Below are positions 57,401-64,000 of a stretch of 64,000 nt of DNA, in pieces. A model generated the notes under the pieces. The model saw only the letters and a list, made by a program, of their open reading frames with translations. It was not told the DNA's origin and searched no databases. The translations under genes were made by a program, and so were the position numbers. Every line of letters begins with the position of its first letter. Position 1 is the stretch's first letter. This stretch comes from Gluconacetobacter johannae (lineage in GTDB: Bacteria > Pseudomonadota > Alphaproteobacteria > Acetobacterales > Acetobacteraceae), in the NCBI RefSeq assembly GCF_014174305.1, contig NZ_JABEQH010000014.1:43185-107184 (forward strand), given 5' to 3'.

Positions 57401-58801
57401 CTATACCCTGTCGCGTATGAATTCGACGAGCCGGCGCAGCATTCCTGGCGCGCGCGGTTCGGAAAAATCGATGTCGCCCAGCGCGCCGCCGCCGCCCGCC
57501 GCCCAGGCCAGCAGCCCGGCCGACGTGGCGAAGGACGGCCAGGCCGCCGGGTCTTCGGGCAGGCCCCGAATGCCGGCCGGCCGGCCCAGGCGGACCTGGC
57601 GGTTGAGGATGCGCGCGGCCATGTTGCCCACGCCGTCCAGCAGCGATGCGCCGCCCGTCAGCACCACGCGCCCGTCGGTGGCCCGGCCCACGCCGGCGGA
57701 TTCCAGCCTGTCGCGCACCATTTCAAGCGTTTCCTCGATTCGCGGCCGAATGATCGAGACCACTTTGGACCGGGAAATCTTGACGAATTGATGGTCGTCG
57801 TCGCCGATCAACTGCACCGGCAGAAGGTCCAGATCGTCGTCGGCGGACAGTTCGGCCGAGCCGTACATGGTCTTGAGCCATTCCGCGCTGTCGATGGATG
57901 TGGACAGCACGTGCGCGATGTCGCGGGTGACGTGCTGCCCGCCCACCGGCAGGCAGGCGGTGTGCAGCAACTGCCCTTCGCCGAAGATGGCGATCGAGGT
58001 CGTGCCGCCGCCCATGTCCACCACCGTCACGCCCAGGTCGCGTTCGGCGGCGTCCAGCACCGACAGGCCCGAGGCCAGGGGGGCGGACACCAGTTCCTCG
58101 ATCTTCAGTTCGGCCCGCGCCAGCACCGTTTCCAGATTACGCAGCGCGGTGGTCGAGGCGTCGATGACATGCAGCCGCGAGGTGAGCTGGTCGCACAGAT
58201 GGCCGCGCGGATCGGCCACCCCGGCCGTTTCGTCCACCGAGAAATCGAGCGGCAGCGTATGGATGGTCGAGCGGCCCTCGCTCATCGCGCGCATCCGGCC
58301 TTCGGTCACCACGCGGCGGACGTCGGATTCCGTGATCTCGCGTCCGCCGACCGGCCAGCGGACATTGAACAGGCGGCTTTCGGGGTGGCCGCTGGACAAG
58401 TTGACATAGATCTTGTCCAGCCGCCGTTCGGCCGCGTCCTCGGCCTGGCCGACGGCGGCGCGGATGGCGGCCTCGGCCGCGCGCAGATCGACGATGCCGC
58501 CCGACTTCACGCCGTGCGAGCGGCGCCAGCCGTGGCCCAGCACCCGCAGCGTGCCGTCGGCCTCGCCCCGGCCGATCAGGCAGATGATCTTGGTCGATCC
58601 GATATCCAGCACGCCGAACGTGCCCGGCCGCCATGCGTGCGGCGGCGTCGGTTCGTCGGGCGGCGGCAGGGCGATGACCCGGCTGCCCTCGGGCCCGCCG
58701 GCCGCCAGGGCCGTCTGCTGGTCCTTGCGGCGCGCGCGGCGGCGGCGGGCGGGGCGGGGCGTCTGCTCCCCGGTCGGCGGGGCAACGATCAGATCGTTCA
58801 T
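57401..58801 (-). CDS. ftsA: Cell division protein FtsA
   Basis: 466 aa actin-like protein tethering FtsZ to the membrane. Phosphate-1 motif VLDIGSTKIICLIG starts near residue 64, so there is an unusual 60-residue N-terminal extension with a basic patch (RPARRRRARRK). The 1C and 2B domains follow (VDMGGGTTSIAIF; VVLTGGASLLDGV). The C-terminal amphipathic helix MLRRLVEFIRDRV fits membrane binding. It overlaps the ftsQ stop by 4 nt. Confidence 0.95.
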   Translation of the reverse strand: MNDLIVAPPTGEQTPRPARRRRARRKDQQTALAAGGPEGSRVIALPPPDEPTPPHAWRPGTFGVLDIGSTKIICLIGRGEADGTLRVLGHGWRRSHGVKSGGIVDLRAAEAAIRAAVGQAEDAAERRLDKIYVNLSSGHPESRLFNVRWPVGGREITESDVRRVVTEGRMRAMSEGRSTIHTLPLDFSVDETAGVADPRGHLCDQLTSRLHVIDASTTALRNLETVLARAELKIEELVSAPLASGLSVLDAAERDLGVTVVDMGGGTTSIAIFGEGQLLHTACLPVGGQHVTRDIAHVLSTSIDSAEWLKTMYGSAELSADDDLDLLPVQLIGDDDHQFVKISRSKVVSIIRPRIEETLEMVRDRLESAGVGRATDGRVVLTGGASLLDGVGNMAARILNRQVRLGRPAGIRGLPEDPAAWPSFATSAGLLAWAAGGGGALGDIDFSEPRAPGMLRRLVEFIRDRV

Positions 58802-59730
58802 GTGCGCTTCCGTGGGGCGGGATCGGCGCCGGTGGGCGGCGGGTTCGGGGCGGTGGGGGGCGGCGCGCCGTCGGCCGTCCTGCCGGCGACCGGCTTTCCG
58901 TCGGGGGCAGGCGCCGTATCGGCGGGGGGCTGCTGCACCACCAGGCGGTCCGGCAGGCGCATGTCGATGCTGATGACCGGGCGGTCCAGCAGCTTCATGC
59001 CGGCCTGCAGGTCGGCCAGGCGGCGCAGGGCCGGAATTTCCTCGCCTTCGGGCAGCAGGATTGTCGTGCCGTCGCGCAGCAGCAGGTTCCAGCGGCGCTG
59101 GCCGACGCGGATCGCGGCGGTGACATGGCTCTGGACCACCGGCTGGGCGGCCAGCGCGTCGAACAGCGCCGCCGCCGCCACATTGGCGTCCGGCCCGACC
59201 ACCAGCGGCAGTTGAAGGAACGCCTGCGCGTCCTTGCCGGTCATGCCCTGGTCGCGCACCTGGGCACCGGCGCGGTCGATCAGCATGAAGCGGCCCTGAT
59301 TCTGCCAGACGGCGAAGGGCCGGCGTTCGGTCAGGCGCACCACGATGGTGCCGGGCAGGTGCCGCTCGACCACCGACCGGTCGACGAACGGCAGGGCGTC
59401 GATCCGCCGCCGCGCGGCCTCGACGGAAAAGCCCAGCACCGGGTCGCCGACCCGCACGCCCAGCGCGTCCTGCAATGCGGCCTCGGTGGTCAAATTGCGG
59501 CCGCTGATGGTGATCGCGGTGACGCGCAGGGGCAGCAGGCTGACCAGCTTCGCGCGGATCGGGGCGAAGCGTTCCTCGGAGCGCATGTCGCGCAGCACGG
59601 CGGCGGCGCCGACGGCGCCCGCGGCCAGCACGAGGACAAGCAGGACCGGCCGCACCATCCGGCGCTGCCGCCGGACGAAGATCGACAGCCGTGACGGCCG
59701 GTCATTGCGATTGTCCCCATGGCGCGTCAT
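58798..59730 (-). CDS. ftsQ: Cell division protein FtsQ
   Basis: 310 aa bitopic protein of the divisome: basic cytoplasmic tail, one membrane helix (MVRPVLLVLVLAAGAVGAAAV), a POTRA domain (TITISGRNLTTEAALQDALGV) and a FtsQ/DivIB domain ending in a Pro-rich tail. Start at 59730 overlaps the ddl stop (ATGA); a start at 59766 would overlap ddl further. Confidence 0.92.
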   Translation of the reverse strand: MTRHGDNRNDRPSRLSIFVRRQRRMVRPVLLVLVLAAGAVGAAAVLRDMRSEERFAPIRAKLVSLLPLRVTAITISGRNLTTEAALQDALGVRVGDPVLGFSVEAARRRIDALPFVDRSVVERHLPGTIVVRLTERRPFAVWQNQGRFMLIDRAGAQVRDQGMTGKDAQAFLQLPLVVGPDANVAAAALFDALAAQPVVQSHVTAAIRVGQRRWNLLLRDGTTILLPEGEEIPALRRLADLQAGMKLLDRPVISIDMRLPDRLVVQQPPADTAPAPDGKPVAGRTADGAPPPTAPNPPPTGADPAPRKRT

Positions 59731-60683
59731 GTGCGGCAGGTTGCGTGCTCGACCATCCAGCGGCACAGCGCGCCGTAGGAGATGCCGCAGGCATTGGCCT
59801 GTTCGGGCAGGAGAGAGGTGGCGGTCATGCCGGGCTGGGTGTTGACCTCCAGGATCACCAGCCGCCCCGGCCCGTCGCCGCAGGCGGTGTCGTCATAGCG
59901 GAAGTCGGTGCGCGACGCGCCGGCGCAGCCCAGCGCCTGGTGCGCGACGACGGCGATACGCAGGGCCTGGGCGAACGCATCGGGATGGATCTGCGCGGGC
60001 AGGACGTGGTGCGAGCCACCTTCCTGGTATTTCGCGGCATAGTCGTAGAATTCGTGCGCGGCATCGGGGTTGGGCGTGATGTCGGTGACCGTCAGCGCCC
60101 GGTCGCCCATCACGCCCACCGTCAGTTCGCGGCCGGGGATGAATTCCTCGACCAGCGCCTTCGGGCCGTAGGTCCAGGCGTCGGCGATGGCGGCGCGGCG
60201 GTTGGAGCCGGGGCGCACGATGTCCACCCCCACCGACGATCCCTCGTTCAGCGGCTTGATGACATAGGGCGCGGGCAGGGGATCGGCGGCCGGGAAATCG
60301 GCGATGTCGATGACGCCGCCCGCCGCGACGGGCAGGCCGGCGGCGGTGAAGGCCGCACGGGCGGCGGCCTTGTCCATCGCCACGGCGGACGCGCGGACGC
60401 CGGAATGGGTATAGGGGATGTTCATCCAGTCCAGCACGCCCTGGATGGACCCGTCCTCGCCGAAGCGGCCATGCAGGGCGTTGAACACGACGTCGGGCCG
60501 GTGGGCGGTCAGGTCGGCGACGATGGCGCCCAGGTCGGCGCCGGCGTCCAGCACGCGGACGTCGTAGCCTTCCTCGCGCAGGGCGGCGCTGATGCCCCGG
60601 CCGCTGGACAGGCTGACCGCGCGTTCGGCGGACAGGCCGCCGGTCAGGACGGTGATGGTCCGGGCCGGGTGCGGGGCGGTCAT
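59727..60683 (-). CDS. ddl: D-alanine--D-alanine ligase
   Basis: 318 aa ATP-grasp enzyme making the D-Ala-D-Ala dipeptide for peptidoglycan. Signatures: N-terminal GGLSAERAVSLSSG, FNALHGRFGEDGSIQGVL, the ATP-grasp lysines in APYVIKPLNEGSSVGV, and the Mg-binding end LVILEVNTQPGMTATSL. It overlaps murB by 4 nt. Confidence 0.95.
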   Translation of the reverse strand: MTAPHPARTITVLTGGLSAERAVSLSSGRGISAALREEGYDVRVLDAGADLGAIVADLTAHRPDVVFNALHGRFGEDGSIQGVLDWMNIPYTHSGVRASAVAMDKAAARAAFTAAGLPVAAGGVIDIADFPAADPLPAPYVIKPLNEGSSVGVDIVRPGSNRRAAIADAWTYGPKALVEEFIPGRELTVGVMGDRALTVTDITPNPDAAHEFYDYAAKYQEGGSHHVLPAQIHPDAFAQALRIAVVAHQALGCAGASRTDFRYDDTACGDGPGRLVILEVNTQPGMTATSLLPEQANACGISYGALCRWMVEHATCRT

Positions 60684-61618
60684 GGCGTGTCTCCTGTGGT
60701 CGGGGCGGCGGGGCGGCCGATCCGTTTGATTTCCCAGTCCAGCGTCACGCCGGTCCGTTCGCGCACGCGGCGGCGGACGGTCTCGCCCAGCCTTTCCAGG
60801 TCGGCGGCGGTCGCCGAACCGGTGTTGAGCATGAAATTGCAATGCTTCTCGCTGATCTGCGCGCCACCCAGGGTCAGGCCCCGGCAGCCCGCCGCGTCGA
60901 TCAGTTCCCACGCCTTGCGGTCCGAGATCGCGGCGTCGGGATTGCGGAAGGTCGAGCCCCCGGTCCGGGCCCGCGTGGGCTGGGCGGCCTCGCGCGACTC
61001 ACGGATGGTGGCGATGGCCTGTCGGATGGCGGCGGGCGCGGCGGCGGCGGCGCGCAGGCGGGCGCGCGTGACGACCGATCCGGCCGGCAGGGCCGAGCGG
61101 CGATAGCCGAAGCCCAGCGCGGCCCCGGACAGCCGTACCCTGTTGCCGTCGCGCGTCACGATGTCGGCCCAGTCCAGCACCGTGGCGATGTCCGACCCGT
61201 AGGCCCCGGCATTCATCGCCACCGCCCCGCCGATCGAGCCGGGGATGCCGGCCAGGAATTCCAGGCCCTTCAGCCCGGCGTCCGCCGCGTGTTCGGCCAC
61301 GGTCATGTCCAGGCAGGCGCCGCCGGCCACCAGCCCGTCGGCCTCGACCACGATGTCCGAGAACCCGCGGCCCAGGCGGATGACGACCCCGTCGATGCCG
61401 CCGTCGCGCACGATGACGTTGGAGCACGCGCCCAGCACGGTCACCGGCATGTCGGGCGGCAGATGGCCCAGGCAGGTGGCCAGGTCCTGCGTGTCGGCCG
61501 GTTGCAGCAGCGCCTCGGCGGCCCCGCCGACGCGGAACCACGTGCGCGGACCCAGCGCGGCATGTTCGGTCAGGCGGCCGCGCAGGTCGGGCAGCAGGGC
61601 GCGCAGTCCGGCCATCAT
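60680..61618 (-). CDS. murB: UDP-N-acetylenolpyruvoylglucosamine reductase
   Basis: 312 aa FAD-dependent reductase making UDP-MurNAc. FAD-binding PCMH region with [23 protein letters not shown] and [21 protein letters not shown], then the catalytic Ser loop GGSTFRNP and the C-terminal [15 protein letters not shown]. The start at 61618 overlaps the murC stop (ATGA). Confidence 0.95.
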   Translation of the reverse strand: MMAGLRALLPDLRGRLTEHAALGPRTWFRVGGAAEALLQPADTQDLATCLGHLPPDMPVTVLGACSNVIVRDGGIDGVVIRLGRGFSDIVVEADGLVAGGACLDMTVAEHAADAGLKGLEFLAGIPGSIGGAVAMNAGAYGSDIATVLDWADIVTRDGNRVRLSGAALGFGYRRSALPAGSVVTRARLRAAAAAPAAIRQAIATIRESREAAQPTRARTGGSTFRNPDAAISDRKAWELIDAAGCRGLTLGGAQISEKHCNFMLNTGSATAADLERLGETVRRRVRERTGVTLDWEIKRIGRPAAPTTGDTP

Positions 61619-63060
61619 GCCGCGAAATCCCCCTTTCGTCCCGTGCCGGCCGGGGCCTGCAGGGCCGCGAGTTCCTTCGGCAGGGCCTGCGCCCAGCTGG
61701 TGATGTTGCCCGCGCCGAGGCAGACGACGAAATCGCCGGGGCGGGCGATGGCGTGGATCATTTCCGCCAGATGTTCCGGCCCCGGCAGCGGCACGACCGA
61801 GCGATGGCCGCGTTCGCGCAGGCCCTCGACCAGCGCGTCGCGGTCGATGCCCGCGATGGGGGCCTCGCCCGCCGCGTAGACGTCGGCCACCACCACGGTG
61901 CCGGCGTCGTTCATGCAGGTGCAGAACTCGCCGAACAGGGTTTGCAGGCGGGAATAGCGATGGGGCTGGACCACGGCGATGACGTTGCGCGCGCCCGCCT
62001 GCCGCGCGGCCTTGAGCACGGCGGCGATTTCCACCGGATGGTGGCCGTAATCGTCGATCACGGTGATGCCACCGGTTTCGCCCGTGCGGGTGAACCGCCG
62101 CTTGACGCCCCGGAACCCGGCGAAGGCCGAGCGGATGGTGGCGTCGTCGATGTCCATCTCCACCCCCACGGCGATCGCGGCCAGGGCGTTCTGGACGTTG
62201 TGGTGGCCCAGCATCGGCAGGCGGAACGGCCCGGCGCGGCGGGTGCGGTTGCGGGTGCGGTTGGTCACCACGACCTCGAACGTCGCGCCCAGCTTGTCGG
62301 TGATGATCTTTTCCGCGCGGATGTCGGCCTGGGGCGAGAAGCCGTAGGTGACGATGCGGTGGTCCGACAGGCGGGGGATCATCTGCTGCACCGCCGGGTG
62401 GTCGATGCACAGGACCGCGAAGCCGTAGAAGGGGATGTTGGACACGAACTGGTCGTACGCGGCCTGCATCGCCTCGGCCGTGCCCCAATGGTCCAGATGC
62501 TCGGGGTCCATGTTGGTGACCACGGTGATGACCGACGGCAGGCGCAGGAACGATCCGTCGCTTTCGTCGGCCTCGACCACCATCCAGTCGCCCGAGCCCA
62601 TGCGGGTATTGGTGCCGTACGCCTCGATGATGCCGCCGTTTATCACGGTGGGGTCCAGGTGGGCGGCTTCCAGCACGGCGGCGACCAGGCTGGTGGTCGT
62701 CGTCTTGCCATGGGTGCCGCCGACGGCCACCGACCAGCGCAGGCGCATCAGCTCGGCCAGCATTTCAGCCCGGCGGACGACCGGGATCAGGCGGGCGCGC
62801 GCCGCCACCACCTCGGGGTTGTCGCGGCGGACGGCGGTGGATGTCACCACCACCTGGGCCGCGCCCAGATTGGCGGCGTCATGGCCGATGGTCACCGCGA
62901 TGCCGGCCGCGCGCAGGCGCGCGACATTGGCGTTCTCGGCGATATCCGACCCCTGGACGGCGTAGCCCAGCATGTGCAGCACCTCGGCGATGCCGGACAT
63001 GCCGATGCCGCCGATCCCGACGAAATGGATGGTGCCGATGGAAAGGGGCAGGGCTCTCAT
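61615..63060 (-). CDS. murC: UDP-N-acetylmuramate--L-alanine ligase
   Basis: 481 aa Mur ligase adding the first amino acid of the stem peptide. The N-terminal Rossmann region is [17 protein letters not shown], the ATP P-loop is [14 protein letters not shown], and the central domain carries [12 protein letters not shown] and [12 protein letters not shown]. Start at 63060 overlaps the murG stop by 4 nt (ATGA). Confidence 0.96.
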   Translation of the reverse strand: MRALPLSIGTIHFVGIGGIGMSGIAEVLHMLGYAVQGSDIAENANVARLRAAGIAVTIGHDAANLGAAQVVVTSTAVRRDNPEVVAARARLIPVVRRAEMLAELMRLRWSVAVGGTHGKTTTTSLVAAVLEAAHLDPTVINGGIIEAYGTNTRMGSGDWMVVEADESDGSFLRLPSVITVVTNMDPEHLDHWGTAEAMQAAYDQFVSNIPFYGFAVLCIDHPAVQQMIPRLSDHRIVTYGFSPQADIRAEKIITDKLGATFEVVVTNRTRNRTRRAGPFRLPMLGHHNVQNALAAIAVGVEMDIDDATIRSAFAGFRGVKRRFTRTGETGGITVIDDYGHHPVEIAAVLKAARQAGARNVIAVVQPHRYSRLQTLFGEFCTCMNDAGTVVVADVYAAGEAPIAGIDRDALVEGLRERGHRSVVPLPGPEHLAEMIHAIARPGDFVVCLGAGNITSWAQALPKELAALQAPAGTGRKGDFAA

Positions 63061-64000
63061 GCGTGGGTCTCCGTCTTCGCGCCTGTCGGATAGGCGGGGC
63101 GGGGCTGCGGATGCAAGCATCCTTCGATCAGGTCGGCCAGCCGGCGGGCGGCGTCGGGGCGGGCGAGGGTGCGGGCGGCGTGGGCGGCGGCGGCCAGGCC
63201 GTCCGGTTCGTCCAGCAGCGCGCCGACCTGCGCGGCCAGCGCCGGGGCGGTGAAATCGGGCTGGCGGATCATCCAGGCGGCGCCGGCCTCGACCAGGGCG
63301 GCGGCGTTGGCGCCCTGTTCGTCGCTGGCCGCGATGGGCAGCGGCACCAGGATCGCGGGGCGCCCCGCATCGGTCAGTTCGGCGACCGACGAGCCGCCGG
63401 CGCGCCCGATGACCAGATGCGCGGCCCCCAGCAAGCCGGCCACGTCCGAGAAGAACGGCGAGACCGTGGCCGGGATGCCCAGGCCTGCATAAGCGGCGCG
63501 GACCCGATCGACATCCTCGGCGCGGGCCTGCTGGGTGACGTGCAGGCGTGCGCGATGGGGGGCCGGCAGCAGGGCGAGGGCGGCGGGCACCACGTCGCTG
63601 AATACCCGCGCGCCCAGCGACCCGCCCCAGACCAGCAGCCGCACGGCCTCGTCCGGCGGGACATAGGACTGGTCGTGCAGGGCCGCGATGGCGTCGCGCA
63701 CCGGCATGCCGGTCAGCACCGGCGCGGCCCCGGCCGGCAGCCGGGCGACGCGCGCGAACGAGGTTGCGATGCCGTCGGCGAAGCGGGCCAGCATCGCGTT
63801 GGCCTGCCCCAGCACCGCGTTGCCTTCGTGGATGAAGATCAGCGGCCGCGTCCGGCCCAGCAGGCGCGCGCCCAGCAGCGGCGGGACCGACGGGTAGCCG
63901 CCGAACCCCACCACCGCCGCCGCATCCAGCCGGCGCAGGATCGCCCGCGCCTGCACCGCGCCGCGCGCCAGCGCCACGGCGGCGCGCAGGCCGCGCGACA
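63057..64000 (-). CDS. murG: Undecaprenyl-diphospho-muramoylpentapeptide beta-N-acetylglucosaminyltransferase (5' end outside window)
   Basis: Only the C-terminal part is inside the window; the frame is open to base 64000 and translation begins beyond it. MurG adds GlcNAc to lipid I at the inner membrane. Visible: [14 protein letters not shown] (sugar-nucleotide-side loop), [31 protein letters not shown] and the donor-binding [26 protein letters not shown] segment. The family is about 350-370 aa; roughly 314 codons are present. Confidence 0.95.
   Translation of the reverse strand, partial: SRGLRAAVALARGAVQARAILRRLDAAAVVGFGGYPSVPPLLGARLLGRTRPLIFIHEGNAVLGQANAMLARFADGIATSFARVARLPAGAAPVLTGMPVRDAIAALHDQSYVPPDEAVRLLVWGGSLGARVFSDVVPAALALLPAPHRARLHVTQQARAEDVDRVRAAYAGLGIPATVSPFFSDVAGLLGAAHLVIGRAGGSSVAELTDAGRPAILVPLPIAASDEQGANAAALVEAGAAWMIRQPDFTAPALAAQVGALLDEPDGLAAAAHAARTLARPDAARRLADLIEGCLHPQPRPAYPTGAKTETHA

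Overview
The window is chromosomal DNA of a high-GC alphaproteobacterium. Gene content and order (ubiA / rsmE / gshA, the mur-ddl-ftsQAZ-lpxC-bamD-recN-ligA run, DUF2849-cysI-DUF934, an NDUFS4-like complex I accessory protein, an MbfA-type ferritin/VIT iron exporter) fit an acetic acid bacterium (Acetobacteraceae, Gluconacetobacter-like). That assignment is inferred from gene content and family resemblance, not from a database search. Coding is dense, many junctions overlap as ATGA or TGATG, and GTG or TTG starts are common. No rRNA, CRISPR array, transposase, integrase or phage gene was seen. Four tRNA genes are present, each with an encoded CCA end.

Layout. 1-4.3 kb (+): a sugar/H+ symporter cut by the left edge, a dienelactone-hydrolase-like enzyme, a DHA2 efflux pump and a small lipoprotein. 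4.3-9.4 kb: a methyltransferase and ubiA (-), diverging from rsmE, gshA and mbfA (+). 9.4-11.7 kb: a MocR regulator divergent from a pyridoxamine-oxidase-like gene across a shared inverted repeat. 11.8-15.3 kb: lolA, rsmI, an LpoA/LppC-like lipoprotein and a small unknown gene. 15.5-19.3 kb (-): lipid A/Kdo genes, including a fused DUF374-WaaA protein.

19.4-28.4 kb (-): almost complete assimilatory sulfate reduction. CysTWA imports sulfate, CysD and CysNC activate it, CysH reduces APS, and CysI with two small partners reduces sulfite. No periplasmic sulfate-binding protein gene is present. 28.5-36.2 kb: a universal stress protein, pdxH, fabI, aroC, osmC, metX-metW (taking reduced sulfur towards methionine), a BadF-type sugar kinase and a nitroreductase. 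36.5-44.2 kb: an RhlE-like helicase, then a tRNA-rich stretch (Ser, Arg, Pro, Asn) holding a polyol-type permease, a strikingly AT-rich gene-free island, a complex I accessory gene, murQ, gpt, a CsaA-like gene and an MFS exporter. 44.3-48.3 kb: an orphan NMT1-like binding protein, pncA and an exported cupin / VOC / cupin-like cassette of unknown function.

48.3-64 kb (-): a CorC/CNNM membrane protein, then ligA, recN, bamD, lpxC, ftsZ, ftsA, ftsQ, ddl, murB, murC and murG (cut by the right edge). This is the division and cell-wall cluster continuing into outer-membrane biogenesis and DNA repair. From murG to ftsA each junction is a 4-nt ATGA overlap, which suggests tight translational coupling.

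The most interesting items for follow-up are the DUF374-WaaA fusion, the MocR operator-like repeat, the metX leader with a terminator-like hairpin and a possible pseudoknot, the AT-rich island beside tRNA-Arg, and the exported cupin/VOC cassette. No clearly new multi-gene defence or mobile system was recognised.
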